This document shows positions 17,526 through 26,739 of a DNA stretch of 64,000 bases, piece by piece; positions within the stretch are counted from its first letter, which is position 1, and every line of letters begins with the position of its first letter. The notes under the pieces are model-generated. The model saw nothing but the letters and a program-made list of their open reading frames with translations. It was not told the DNA's origin and did no database searches. The DNA comes from Pedobacter glucosidilyticus (GTDB taxonomy: Bacteria > Bacteroidota > Bacteroidia > Sphingobacteriales > Sphingobacteriaceae), in contig NZ_DLHN01000017.1 of assembly GCF_002483235.1 (NCBI RefSeq), positions 239-64,238 of the forward strand, read 5' to 3'. The position numbers were made by a program, and so were the translations under genes.

Positions 17526-20500
17526 TTAAAAACTAGCATTAAGACCAAGACCAAATTCACGTCTTCTTGGATATCTTCCAACATCTCTTCCCGGTTCTAA
17601 AACATTTCTTTGATTAACCTCTGGATCAAATCCTGAGTAACTTGTCCATGTAGCTAAATTATTGCTATAAGCATATAAGCTTAGGTTTTTCATAAAGGCT
17701 CTTTTAGCAATTTTATCCGGCATCTGATAAGAAAGTCTTACAGTTTGCAAACGGATAAAAGATCCATCTTCTAAGAAGTAGCTATTGCCAGGACGAGAAT
17801 TATTGGCTGTTCTATCTCTACTATAAACATCCGTTATTTGCCCAGGATATTTCCATAAGTTTCTGATGATATATGGGAAAGGAGTTACGTTTGTTGAACT
17901 AAACTGAGCATTTCCTCTATTTAACTCATTGTAAATTTGGTTTCCAAAGCTTCCAAATAAAAAGAAAGAGAACGTAAACTTCTTGTAGCTTAAGCTGTTT
18001 TGAAATCCTACAGTTAGTTTAGGTATACCTGAGCCAAGCACTTGTCTATCTTCAATACTTATGGTATTGTTATAATTTCCATTAGCATCTGGAAGATTCT
18101 CCCATATTACATCGCCTCCTTTTGAAATAGTACCATCTACACTCAATTGGCTGACTGGTCCTGTGTACGGAGTGCCATCAGGAAGAACATAGCCAGTTAA
18201 TACTGGTCTTAAATTTTTATCTGTAAATATATTCCCGTCAGCATCTCTTTGAAATTGCGGGATTAATCTTGTAGTATAATCTGGGGTATAAGCGTTAGAT
18301 TCATCATAAGCATAAACACCTAAAGCTTTATATCCAAAGAATCTTCCTGCCTCTTCACCTTCTCTCACTAAAAAGATATTATTAAGGATATATTCATCAC
18401 CAGGTAAGTCTGTTATGTCATTCCTGTTGAACCCTAAATTAACATTAGATTGCCAGATAAAATTTTTAGTTGTATTTCTAATAGGATAGCCTGAAATTTC
18501 AACTTCCACCCCTCTATTTCTAATCGAACCGCTGTTTATAGTTGCATTGTCTGGAAAACCAATCTCTCTTGGAAGAGGTTGATTTGATAAAAGATCTTTT
18601 GTTGTTTTGGTATAATAAGAAGTTGATACAGCTAATCTACCTCCAAATAAGGTTAAGTCTAAACCAACATCAGCTTGTTCCTGTTGTTCCCATCTCAAAC
18701 CGCTATTACCTAATCTCTCACTTACAACAACACCACTTACGCCATTATAAAAATATTCGCCAAATACATATTGATTTCTGGAGGCAAAATTACCTATGTT
18801 TTCATTACCTGTTATACCCCAAGTTGCCCTGAATTTCGCATCTGTTAAAAACTTCTTAGACCATGACATAAACTTTTCATCACTTATCCTCCAAGCAAAA
18901 GAAGTTGATGGAAAATAAGCCCATCTATTATCCGCACCAAATCTTGAAGACCCATCTCTTCTTATCGTAGCATTTAAGATGTATCTGCCTTTATAATTAT
19001 ATCCGGCTCTTGCGAAAAAACCTAAAAGTGCATTTTGCGTTGCCCCAGTATTGGTACCAGCAGGACTTAAATCTTCTAAAGCATTTAATGTTTCAATACT
19101 TTCGGTAATAAATCCACTACCATTTATGCGGATAGAGTTTAGTCGAGATTCATCTAAGTTCGCACCTAAAGTACCTGTGATGGTATGATCATTATTTATT
19201 GTTTTATTATAAGAAAAATAAGCATTTGCTTGAAGTCTTCTAATAGTTTCATTAGATTCAGAAGCTGTACCAATGCCTGTATTTTCTAATAATCCAGAAA
19301 CGGAGTTTCTATTTCGATCTAAGTTTAAAGAAGCCGAACCATCGAGGTGGAACATTAATGGTTTGCTTAATTTATACTCAAAAGATTGATAAATTATACC
19401 TGTATATAAACCATCTAAATCTTTTCTTAATCTTGCCTCTTCGATAGGATTTTTACGCCCCCCATTATCATAAATAGGCGTTCCGTCTGGCAGATAAAGT
19501 GCTTGAGAAGCTGGTCTTTGAGCAGCTTGAGATAAAACTCTACCGTCATTAACTCTATTTATGTTTTGGTATCCAAATGTTATTCTGGTAGCAAGTGTTG
19601 CTTTTGGAGAGATATTGTAATCTACATTGGTTCTCAAATTAAATCTCTTATTGTAAGAAGAAAGAATAATTCCTTCATCATCAAGATACTGAACACCCGT
19701 GTAATATGTTAGCCCTTTTTGCCCACCACTAACACTAAAATCTACCTGACGTCTTACACCTGTTTGGGTTATTAAATCTTGATAATCCCAATCATTGTTT
19801 CTTCTGTAAGCTGTAGAATCATCAAAAATAGGATATAACCCAAAACGAGTTGGTAAGTTACTTTGCTCAAAGCCTTCTCTTTCTAAACGATTTGCTTGAG
19901 GTAATTTATGCGCTAAGTTACTGTAGCTCTGAATATAATTTAATTGAACTCTTGGTTTACCCTCTTCTCCTCTTTTTGTTGTAATTAAGATAACCCCATT
20001 GGCAGCTCTAGCACCATAAATAGAAGTTGAAGCAGCATCCTTTAAAATCTCAATAGATTTAATATCGTTAGGACTTATACCATTAATATTATCTACCTGA
20101 ACACCATCAACAACATAAAGTGGTCTTCCTCCATCTGCTGAAATAGTAGAAACCCCTCTAATTGATATTTGAGCTTCATCTCCAGGAGCACCAGAATCAG
20201 CAGCTACACGCACACCTGCAGCAGCACCTTGTAAAGCATCAAAAATATTTACAGGAACACGTTCTTCAATAGTCTTTTGGCTTACAGAACTTATTGCCCC
20301 AGCATTATCTCTTTTTGGAGCCGTTCCATAACCAATTACTATTACTTCATCTAACCTGCTAATGTCTTCTTTTAAAGTTACATTAATACTTGTTCGGTTA
20401 TTTACAGCAACCTCTTGAGAAAGAAAACCCAGATATTTTAATTGCAAAACTCCATTTCCTGGTGCATTTAATTTAAACTGGCCATTTTCATTGGTCATGG

Positions 20501-20696
20501 TGCCTGAGGTAGTTCCTTTAATTGTCACTGCTACGCCGGGTAAAGGTAATCCACCTTCATCTTTGATAACCCCAGATACACTAATCGTTTGTGCGTAAGC
20601 ACTGGCTACCATTAAAGGTATTACCAACAAGCATAGCACTAACCTTCTTTTAAAAATTAACTTTTGGAAAAAGTCTAGTAGTACTCTTTTTTTCAT
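17526..20696 (-). CDS. SusC/RagA-family TonB-linked outer-membrane transporter
   Basis: The 1056 residues have an N-terminal signal (VLCLLVIPLMVASAYAQ). A carboxypeptidase-regulatory-like domain follows (about 38-115; ISVSGVIKDEGGLPLPGVAV). The TonB plug contains DEVIVIGYGTAPKRDNAGAI and the SusC signature PLYVVDGVQVDNINGISP, then EILKDAASTSIYGARAANGV. A long 22-strand barrel ends FGLGLNASF. No N-terminal STN or anti-sigma-interacting domain is seen, in keeping with control by the nearby LacI regulator rather than an ECF system. It is the first gene of a four-gene operon. Confidence 0.96.
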   Translation of the reverse strand: MKKRVLLDFFQKLIFKRRLVLCLLVIPLMVASAYAQTISVSGVIKDEGGLPLPGVAVTIKGTTSGTMTNENGQFKLNAPGNGVLQLKYLGFLSQEVAVNNRTSINVTLKEDISRLDEVIVIGYGTAPKRDNAGAISSVSQKTIEERVPVNIFDALQGAAAGVRVAADSGAPGDEAQISIRGVSTISADGGRPLYVVDGVQVDNINGISPNDIKSIEILKDAASTSIYGARAANGVILITTKRGEEGKPRVQLNYIQSYSNLAHKLPQANRLEREGFEQSNLPTRFGLYPIFDDSTAYRRNNDWDYQDLITQTGVRRQVDFSVSGGQKGLTYYTGVQYLDDEGIILSSYNKRFNLRTNVDYNISPKATLATRITFGYQNINRVNDGRVLSQAAQRPASQALYLPDGTPIYDNGGRKNPIEEARLRKDLDGLYTGIIYQSFEYKLSKPLMFHLDGSASLNLDRNRNSVSGLLENTGIGTASESNETIRRLQANAYFSYNKTINNDHTITGTLGANLDESRLNSIRINGSGFITESIETLNALEDLSPAGTNTGATQNALLGFFARAGYNYKGRYILNATIRRDGSSRFGADNRWAYFPSTSFAWRISDEKFMSWSKKFLTDAKFRATWGITGNENIGNFASRNQYVFGEYFYNGVSGVVVSERLGNSGLRWEQQEQADVGLDLTLFGGRLAVSTSYYTKTTKDLLSNQPLPREIGFPDNATINSGSIRNRGVEVEISGYPIRNTTKNFIWQSNVNLGFNRNDITDLPGDEYILNNIFLVREGEEAGRFFGYKALGVYAYDESNAYTPDYTTRLIPQFQRDADGNIFTDKNLRPVLTGYVLPDGTPYTGPVSQLSVDGTISKGGDVIWENLPDANGNYNNTISIEDRQVLGSGIPKLTVGFQNSLSYKKFTFSFFLFGSFGNQIYNELNRGNAQFSSTNVTPFPYIIRNLWKYPGQITDVYSRDRTANNSRPGNSYFLEDGSFIRLQTVRLSYQMPDKIAKRAFMKNLSLYAYSNNLATWTSYSGFDPEVNQRNVLEPGRDVGRYPRRREFGLGLNASF

Positions 20697-21065
20697 TTTA
20701 TTGATTTATAGATTGGTTAATTGGTTTTTTCTGATGATTCTTTAATTGTGTACCGATTAAGCTTTATAGCATAGAAAAACGGTTGTGTCTAATCTTCCAT
20801 GATTTAACTTGCATAGTAAAAAAAGTAATGGTTTTTGGTTTATTATTTGGGGATAGTGTTAACAAGCTATTTAGGTTAACTTCTATTAAACCCCCTTTAT
20901 TCAAATATCGAATAAATAAAATCCAGATATGTATGGCAGATTGGCAAAAGAATATCTCCAATTAACATATAATACCATGTTATTTGGAGATCATTTTAAT
21001 AAGATAGTGTAAGAAACCACATGATGGTGGTAGTCAAGAAGGTTGATTAAAAATACGATCGCATG
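20697..21065. other. Gene-free gap upstream of the susC-like gene
   Basis: These 369 bases lie between the ansA stop and the susC start. They should hold the operon promoter and, by context, a LacI-type operator. I see no complete -33/-7 pair on the minus strand. The only strong structure is the inverted repeat at 20954-20991. Short frames in both directions here show no family signature. Confidence 0.5.
20954..20991. promoter_or_regulatory. 15-bp inverted repeat between ansA and the susC-like gene
   Basis: ATCTCCAATTAACAT (20954-20968) and ATGTTATTTGGAGAT (20977-20991) pair with one mismatch and an 8-base loop. It lies 75 bases after the ansA stop on the minus strand. There is no strong T-run after it, so it may be a weak terminator for ansA or a regulator site for the SusC operon. 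Confidence 0.45.
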
Positions 21066-22088
21066 TTAATATTGCGTTAATTCGCCTCTTATAGACGTAC
21101 GAAGTCTACGCAATAAACGGTCTTTAGGATAGTTTCTACCTAATAAATACATGAGTTTTGTTACGGCAGCTTCAAAAGTCATGTCATAACCATTAACAAC
21201 ACCCATTTTCAATAACTCGCTACTTGTTTCATAGCGCCCCATTTCTACTGAGCCTACTTTACATTGCGAAATATCTAAGATAATTTTTCCGTTTTTAATA
21301 GCATGGTCTAACCTATCTAAAAACCATTTTGCTGTTGTGGTGTTACCTGCCCCAAAACTCTCCATAATGATAGCTTCTGCATCAGAGTTTAGAACGGCAT
21401 CTACAATTTGAGGACTTATGCCTGGATATAATTTTAACACCCCTATATTATTGTTTACATTAGAATGTACTTTTAAGATACAGTTTTCGCATTTCCCTAT
21501 GGCTGCATCATTATATTTAATATGTACGCCAGCTTCTACTAAAACAGGATAATTGGGTGATCTAAAAGCTTCAAATTTGGCAGAGTTATATTTGAAGGTT
21601 CTATTACCTCTAAAAAGTTTATTCTCGAAATAGATACACACTTCTGGAACCCGGGCTTTCCCATCAGGTAGTTTTGCTGATGCAATTTCTAAGGCGGTGA
21701 TAAAGTTCTCCTTAGCATCTGTTCTTACTTCAGATATAGGAAGTTGCGAGCCCGTAAAAATAACTGGCTTGGTTAGACCTTCTAGCATAAAGCTTAAAGC
21801 TGATGCCGAAAACGCCATCGTATCAGAACCATGAAGAATTAAGAAACCATCATGATCATCATAATTATCTTCAATTAATTTGGCTAGAAATGCCCAAATT
21901 TCGGGCGTCATATCAGAAGAGTCTATGATAGGATTAAAAGAGTGGACGGTTAATTGATAATCCATTCTTTTTAACTCGGGAACATTCTCTATAATTTGTT
22001 CAAAAGTAAATGGCTTGAGAGCGCCTGTTGCCGGATCGGTTATCATACCAATGGTACCGCCGGTATATATGACAAAAATTTTGGTCAT
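21066..22088 (-). CDS. ansA: Type I (cytoplasmic) L-asparaginase
   Basis: This enzyme hydrolyses asparagine to aspartate and ammonia. The 340 residues begin IFVIYTGGTIGMI, with the catalytic threonine motif TGGTIG. The second motif, DGFLILHGSDTMAFSASAL (about residues 79-97), carries the catalytic Thr-Asp pair. There is no signal peptide, which fits the cytoplasmic type I enzyme. The C-terminal domain shows IIMESFGAGN and the closing LGRNYPKDRLLRRLRTSIRG. It follows tatD on the same strand by about 50 bases. Confidence 0.93.
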   Translation of the reverse strand: MTKIFVIYTGGTIGMITDPATGALKPFTFEQIIENVPELKRMDYQLTVHSFNPIIDSSDMTPEIWAFLAKLIEDNYDDHDGFLILHGSDTMAFSASALSFMLEGLTKPVIFTGSQLPISEVRTDAKENFITALEIASAKLPDGKARVPEVCIYFENKLFRGNRTFKYNSAKFEAFRSPNYPVLVEAGVHIKYNDAAIGKCENCILKVHSNVNNNIGVLKLYPGISPQIVDAVLNSDAEAIIMESFGAGNTTTAKWFLDRLDHAIKNGKIILDISQCKVGSVEMGRYETSSELLKMGVVNGYDMTFEAAVTKLMYLLGRNYPKDRLLRRLRTSIRGELTQY

Positions 22089-22141
22089 CAGGTTAATTTT
22101 AATTTTGAACTTTATGAGTTACAAAGAAAAAGAAATAGTTC

Positions 22142-22909
22142 TTATACACCAAAGATTTCTATGGAATTAGCCGTTGTAATTTCTGCAAGCTCTTTTAAAG
22201 GAATTTGATGTAAATCTGCCACTTTTTGGGCAACATGAATAAGGTAAGCACTCTCATTAGGCTTTCCTCTAAAAGGTACTGGAGCCAGATAGGGTGCATC
22301 CGTTTCTAAAACGATATGTTTTAGATTTATTTGCTCTACTACTGCATCTAAACCAGACTTTTTGTAGGTTACAACCCCGCCTATCCCTAAGAAAAACCCT
22401 AAGGAGATGACTTCTCTGGCTTGTTCTAAATTTCCGCTAAAACAATGGAATATTCCTCTTAGCTTATCATCTTTCATTTCGTGAAGTATGGCTAACACCT
22501 CATCAAACGCTTCACGACAGTGAATAACAATAGGTAAATCTAAATCTTTAGCCCATTGAATTTGCTGTTTAAATGCTTCTTGTTGTAAGCTAAGCGTGGT
22601 TTTATCCCAATATAAATCTATCCCTATTTCACCAATAGCATAAATTTTTGCATCATGTAGATAAGATTTTATTTTACTTAATTCATCCTCAAAACCAATT
22701 TTAACATCGCAAGGATGCAAGCCCAACATAGGGAAACAGTGGGCTGGATACTGCTTACATAAATCAAAAACCATGGGAACAGATTCATGATCTACATTAG
22801 GTAAAAACAACCTGCTCACATGGTTAAGAAAACAGTTATCTATCAACTGCTTTCTTTTATCTATATCCTGCTCATAATAAATATGAGTATGGGTATCTGT
22901 CAATATCAT
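22142..22909 (-). CDS. tatD: TatD-family metal-dependent hydrolase
   Basis: TatD proteins are TIM-barrel metallo-DNases and RNases used in DNA repair and RNA quality control. The 255-residue protein has the metal motif DTHTHIY at the N-terminus (His6 and His8). It then has LGLHPCDV, IGEIGIDLYWD (Glu metal ligand), LPIVIHCREAFDE, GIFHCFSGN and VLETDAPYLAP. All the metal-binding positions of the family appear present. The gene lies between the FKBP gene terminator and ansA, on the same strand as both. Confidence 0.93.
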   Translation of the reverse strand: MILTDTHTHIYYEQDIDKRKQLIDNCFLNHVSRLFLPNVDHESVPMVFDLCKQYPAHCFPMLGLHPCDVKIGFEDELSKIKSYLHDAKIYAIGEIGIDLYWDKTTLSLQQEAFKQQIQWAKDLDLPIVIHCREAFDEVLAILHEMKDDKLRGIFHCFSGNLEQAREVISLGFFLGIGGVVTYKKSGLDAVVEQINLKHIVLETDAPYLAPVPFRGKPNESAYLIHVAQKVADLHQIPLKELAEITTANSIEIFGV

Positions 22910-22952
22910 TTCTAAAAAGTTCTTTCTTTATCTTTTAAAAAGGAACATAACA

Positions 22953-22986
22953 AAAAACCCTTTCTAAAATTAGAAAGGGTTTTTTG
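22953..22986 (-). terminator. Terminator after the FKBP gene
   Basis: AAAAAACCCTTTCTA and TAGAAAGGGTTTTTT form a perfect 15-bp stem with a 4-base loop just after the FKBP stop. The A- and T-runs on both sides allow it to act in both directions. Confidence 0.9.
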
Positions 22987-22989
22987 TTT

Positions 22990-23949
22990 TTATTTTTTCG
23001 GAGCTTCCGGCGAAACTGGCGTTGCTACACCTTTACCCGGCACAACGTTAACCAGTTCTATTTCAAACACTAAAGGAGTAAATGGACCAATCATGCCACC
23101 TTGCATGCCTTGCTCTCCATAAGCTAATGAAGAAGGAATCAATAAAACTGATTTACCGCCTTTTTTCATTTTTAAGACACCTTCATCAAAGCCCGGTATC
23201 ACATTACCTTGACCAATAACTAAGTTTAAAGTAGTGTAAGGTTCTCTTGCTGGGTTGTAAATGTTGTTCTTTTTAGCAACTTCTGGCAAGCTAGTATCAA
23301 ACACTTTACCTGAAACTAACTTACCCGTATAGTTTACCATTACGCTGTCACCTGGTTTTGGTTGTACACCAGTACCTTCTGTTAAGGTAGCTACTTGTAA
23401 ACCTGAAGGGTATTTCTGGGCTTTTAAGCTGTTATCTTTAATGTATTTCTCTAATTTAGGTGCTTCTGCTTTTTTAGCTCTATCACCTTCTGCTTTAAAG
23501 AAAGCCTCAATTTTAGATTGGAACTCTTGCTCTTTCGTAGTATCCTTTTTAATTACATCTTCAATTTTTACGGTGTAGATGATGTATTTTCCTTTGATAC
23601 CTTGTGGTCTTGGCTGACCTTTTTTCTCGGCTGAATCAATATCTACTTTAATGGTAGCGCTATCGCCTTTGGTTAATTGCATGATAGCAGTAAATAAATC
23701 ACCATCATACATAGGTTTTGGTACAAAAGTTTGAGATGCTCTATCCATTTCATAAGAATTGTATAAAACAGAGTCGCCATCGGTTTTTGCAATAATATTT
23801 AAGCTGATAAAATCTCCTTCTTTGATTGAATCTCCTTCAACATCTTCATGAACTTTATAAAGTAAGCCTGATGCACCTTTCTTAAATCCACCGTTACAAG
23901 CTGCGAATCCTAACGCCGCTATACTTAAAATCAATAATCCTTTTTTCAT
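22990..23949 (-). CDS. FKBP-type peptidyl-prolyl isomerase lipoprotein
   Basis: The 319 residues carry a lipoprotein signal (LLILSIAALGFAAC, lipobox Cys17). The N-terminal part (about 30-130) is an FKBP-like domain with altered residues, including GDSIKEGDFISLNI. The C-terminal part (about 195-300) is a canonical FKBP domain with PKPGDSVMVNYTGKL, FDTSLP, VIPGFDEGVLKMKKGGK and PSSLAYGEQG. It is predicted to catalyse proline isomerisation in envelope proteins, held on a membrane by its lipid. A two-domain FKBP lipoprotein of this kind is common in Bacteroidota. Confidence 0.9.
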   Translation of the reverse strand: MKKGLLILSIAALGFAACNGGFKKGASGLLYKVHEDVEGDSIKEGDFISLNIIAKTDGDSVLYNSYEMDRASQTFVPKPMYDGDLFTAIMQLTKGDSATIKVDIDSAEKKGQPRPQGIKGKYIIYTVKIEDVIKKDTTKEQEFQSKIEAFFKAEGDRAKKAEAPKLEKYIKDNSLKAQKYPSGLQVATLTEGTGVQPKPGDSVMVNYTGKLVSGKVFDTSLPEVAKKNNIYNPAREPYTTLNLVIGQGNVIPGFDEGVLKMKKGGKSVLLIPSSLAYGEQGMQGGMIGPFTPLVFEIELVNVVPGKGVATPVSPEAPKK

Positions 23950-24066
23950 TAATTTAATTTTGTTTAATAAGGCATTTTTTTGCCCTTTACTATTTTATAA
24001 TCGTTTATCTGTTTTTTTAATGATTCAATATATCAAAAATTGCTGCCAAATATAAACTTATGTTTC

Positions 24067-25077
24067 TTATAGTAGCAATAGCTTTTGATATTCGGGTAAT
24101 ATACTTTTAAATTTTTGTACTACCTGCTCCAAGCTTTCTTCAGAATGGCCACCTGCAGCATTTCTATGCCCTCCGCCATCAAAATACTTTTTACAAATTT
24201 CATTTGCCGGAAAATCTCCGGTAGAGCGTAAAGATAGTTTTACCCTATCTGTTCTTTCTACAATAAATGCCGCTAATTTTATTCCGTTTATAGATAAAGC
24301 ATAATTAACAATTCCTTCTGTTTCGCCTGTTTGAATATCAAATTTGGCAATATCACTTTTAGAGACACTAATTAAAGCTGTATTATATTCTCTAAAAACT
24401 TCTAATTTATTACTTAAACAATAACCCAAGAATTTTAAACGCCCTTCTGTAGCGTTATCATATACTTGTTGATGAATTCTCCAGTTTTCAGCACCTGCAT
24501 CAATCAAATCTGCTACAATACGGTGTAAGCCAGCTGTTACAGTAGGGAATCTAAATGATCCAGAATCTGTCATGATACCGGTATACAAACAAGTAGCTAC
24601 GTCTTTATTGATGTATTGCTTCCCATCCAACTCATTCACAATAAAATCATAAACCAACTGAGCGGTAGCACAAGCACCAATATTCCAATAACGATAATCA
24701 TCAAAACCTTCTGGCTCTAAGTGATGATCTATCATGATTTTAATGGCTGATGATTTTCTTACCTCATCCCCTAGCTCATTGATACGAGATAAAGCATTAA
24801 AATCTAAACAAAATATAAGTTCTGCTTCGGCAACTAATTTCTTACTCTCTTCTTGCTTATCTGTAAAAATGATAACTTCTGGATTATTAGGCAGCCATTG
24901 TAAAAAGTAAGGATAATCTGTTGGAGAAACAACTTTAACAAAGTGTCCTTTTTGGATCAAATAGTTGTATAAACCTAATGAAGAACCCATGGCATCTCCG
25001 TCTGGTTTATGGTGAGTAGTAATTACAATTCGTCTGGGCTCAGCAAGCAGCGCTTTAATAGCGGTTATATCAATCAT
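24067..25077 (-). CDS. nrnA: DHH-family phosphoesterase NrnA (nanoRNase/pAp phosphatase)
   Basis: The 336-residue protein has the DHH-family metal motifs THHKPDGDAMGSSLG (residues 21-35), LIFCLDFNALSRI, IMIDHHLEPEGFDDY and TGIMTDSGSF. It ends with the DHHA1 motif GGGHRNAAGG near residue 304. NrnA degrades short oligoribonucleotides and dephosphorylates pAp. The start codon is 109 bases from the divergent ndk start. All the metal-binding Asp and His positions can be seen. Confidence 0.9.
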   Translation of the reverse strand: MIDITAIKALLAEPRRIVITTHHKPDGDAMGSSLGLYNYLIQKGHFVKVVSPTDYPYFLQWLPNNPEVIIFTDKQEESKKLVAEAELIFCLDFNALSRINELGDEVRKSSAIKIMIDHHLEPEGFDDYRYWNIGACATAQLVYDFIVNELDGKQYINKDVATCLYTGIMTDSGSFRFPTVTAGLHRIVADLIDAGAENWRIHQQVYDNATEGRLKFLGYCLSNKLEVFREYNTALISVSKSDIAKFDIQTGETEGIVNYALSINGIKLAAFIVERTDRVKLSLRSTGDFPANEICKKYFDGGGHRNAAGGHSEESLEQVVQKFKSILPEYQKLLLL

Positions 25078-25156
25078 CCAAAAATCTAATAATTGCGAAG
25101 TTACATAATTACCAACAAATTAAAGAGCTATAGCTTTTACATTAAGATTTTAAACG

Positions 25157-25164
25157 TATTTTTG
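25157..25164 (+). promoter_or_regulatory. -7 box of the ndk promoter
   Basis: TATTTTTG followed by C matches TAnnTTTG and lies 21 bases before the ndk ATG. The -33 region has only TTTT about 18 bases upstream, a weak match. Confidence 0.5.
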
Positions 25165-25185
25165 CGGTCAAATTCAAAAACAAAT

Positions 25186-25605
25186 ATGGCTACTAACAGA
25201 ACTTTTACAATGATTAAGCCCGATGCCGTTGCAAACGGACATATTGGTGCTATTTTGAATGATATTACATCTGCCGGATTTAAAATTATTGCCTTAAAAT
25301 ATACCCGTTTGAGCGAAGAGCTTGCTGGTAAATTTTATGAAATCCATAAAGAGCGTCCTTTCTACAAAGATTTAGTTGATTTTATGTCTTCTGGACCAAT
25401 TGTGGCTGCTATCCTTGAAAAAGATAATGCTGTAGAAGATTTTAGAAAATTAATTGGCGCTACAGACCCAACTAAAGCAGAGCCAGGAACTATCCGTAAC
25501 AAATACGCAAAATCTATCGATGCTAATGCGGTACATGGTTCTGATTCTGATGATAACGCTTTAATTGAAGGTAATTTCTTCTTTAACGCTTCTGAAAGAT
25601 TTTAA
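25186..25605 (+). CDS. ndk: Nucleoside diphosphate kinase
   Basis: Ndk transfers the gamma phosphate from ATP to other nucleoside diphosphates. With the ATG at 25186 the protein has 139 residues, the family length, and starts MATNRTFTMIKPDAVANGHIG. The active-site histidine is in NAVHGSDSDDNA near the C-terminus. The open frame extends upstream to 25093, but that part overlaps the promoter region and has no family match, so the downstream ATG is used. A bidirectional terminator follows. Confidence 0.95.
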   Translation: MATNRTFTMIKPDAVANGHIGAILNDITSAGFKIIALKYTRLSEELAGKFYEIHKERPFYKDLVDFMSSGPIVAAILEKDNAVEDFRKLIGATDPTKAEPGTIRNKYAKSIDANAVHGSDSDDNALIEGNFFFNASERF

Positions 25606-25618
25606 TAAACATAAAACT

Positions 25619-25658
25619 CAAAAAAAGAGCTTTAGGATGATCTTAAAGCTCTTTTTTT
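25619..25658. terminator. Bidirectional terminator between ndk and a convergent gene
   Basis: AAAAAAAGAGCTTTA and TAAAGCTCTTTTTTT pair across a short loop. It lies between two convergent genes and can stop both transcripts. Confidence 0.88.
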
Positions 25659-25662
25659 ATCT

Positions 25663-26682
25663 CTATTTCTTTAAAGTTCTCGTGTTAAACAGATTATAAC
25701 GTAAAGAAAATGCTTGTTGGCTATCAATGATGCCATCAACAAAATGTAAAGAGCATATAAATTTACCTTGAATATTCTTGAACTTAAAAGGCGTAAAGCC
25801 AATATCCAAACGATTGTAAACATCAGAAGTATAAAATTTATCGCCATTTATTAAGAAATGCCCCTCGCCAATGTATAAAGCATTGTGTACATCAAACTTT
25901 TTATAAGCGGCATATACATGACTGATGAAACCTGTAGGGGTTTCTATACCTGTTAAGCCTCTTGTTCTTTCTATAGATACCATAATCCCAGCAGAAACAG
26001 TTATAGAATCAAGAAATAAAGGTTTCCCTAAATCTAAACCCAATTGTACTAAAACAGCTCCGTTATCTTGCAAATATTGGTCGGCTGGTGGCATTTTAGA
26101 AAAAGCATTATGAAACATATAAGCGTAGTGCGAAACAAAAAATTTCCCAGGCTTATACATCCCAGAAAAGCCAAAAAGGAAAGCCTCTCTGCTTTGGTTA
26201 GTTTGCTTACTTGTCCAATCTATCCAAATGTTTTGCTTAAACTTTGCTGTTTCGTATTTCACCAACATCCCTTCTATGTTTGGTCTGAAGTAATTTAAAG
26301 TATCATTTAAAAGAATGCGGGGATAATCATCTAATAAATTTACTCTTGGGAATGCTCCTAAATAAAAATCCCAAGCTTTTTTTTGGTATTGATAATAGAT
26401 AACCGGGTTAGCTTTTTCTATAAATTCTGAGGAACCAAATTCATGAAGTAAATTAACCCCAACTCTTAAACGATGTACGCTATCTAATAAAACACCAATT
26501 TCAGGCGAGAAACGAGCACCAAATATCGTTTGAGATAAACGCCCAGATTTCGCATATTCTCTATTATCGGCAAAGCCATGGAAATTAAAATTAGTCTCTA
26601 ATTGCTGTGCAAACCCACTTAAAGAGCTTAAGATTAGAACAGAAATGATTAAATATTTTTTGATACTCATAAATTTGCTCAT
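25663..26682 (-). CDS. Exported outer-membrane-type protein of unknown function
   Basis: The 339-residue protein has an N-terminal signal (YLIISVLILSSLSGFAQQ, cleavage near residue 25). The body is rich in alternating aromatic and polar residues without other motifs, for example YYQYQKKAWDFYLGAFPRV and FFVSHYAYMFHNAFSK, ending in YNLFNTRTLKK. This fits an outer-membrane beta-barrel, but I do not recognise a named family. An internal ATG four codons later would give MSIKKYLII and is also possible. It lies alone between two terminators, so it is a single-gene unit. Confidence 0.65.
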   Translation of the reverse strand: MSKFMSIKKYLIISVLILSSLSGFAQQLETNFNFHGFADNREYAKSGRLSQTIFGARFSPEIGVLLDSVHRLRVGVNLLHEFGSSEFIEKANPVIYYQYQKKAWDFYLGAFPRVNLLDDYPRILLNDTLNYFRPNIEGMLVKYETAKFKQNIWIDWTSKQTNQSREAFLFGFSGMYKPGKFFVSHYAYMFHNAFSKMPPADQYLQDNGAVLVQLGLDLGKPLFLDSITVSAGIMVSIERTRGLTGIETPTGFISHVYAAYKKFDVHNALYIGEGHFLINGDKFYTSDVYNRLDIGFTPFKFKNIQGKFICSLHFVDGIIDSQQAFSLRYNLFNTRTLKK

Positions 26683-26688
26683 TAAAAA

Positions 26689-26722
26689 AGAAAACCTCTG
26701 GAATTATCTCCAGAGGTTTCTT
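26689..26722 (-). terminator. Terminator after odhB
   Basis: The stem AAACCTCTGGA/TCCAGAGGTTT lies about 20 bases after the odhB stop. The minus-strand T-run (TTTTCTTTTTT) follows it. Confidence 0.85.
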
Positions 26723-26739
26723 TAATTTATGAAAGAGGC

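Noticed and set aside
18542..18832. Plus-strand frame of 96 codons inside the susC-like gene
   Set aside because: It is antisense to a well-supported barrel-coding region and has no motif.
20764..20965. Overlapping short frames on both strands upstream of the susC-like gene
   Set aside because: They occupy the operon promoter region and have no ribosome-site support or recognisable motifs.
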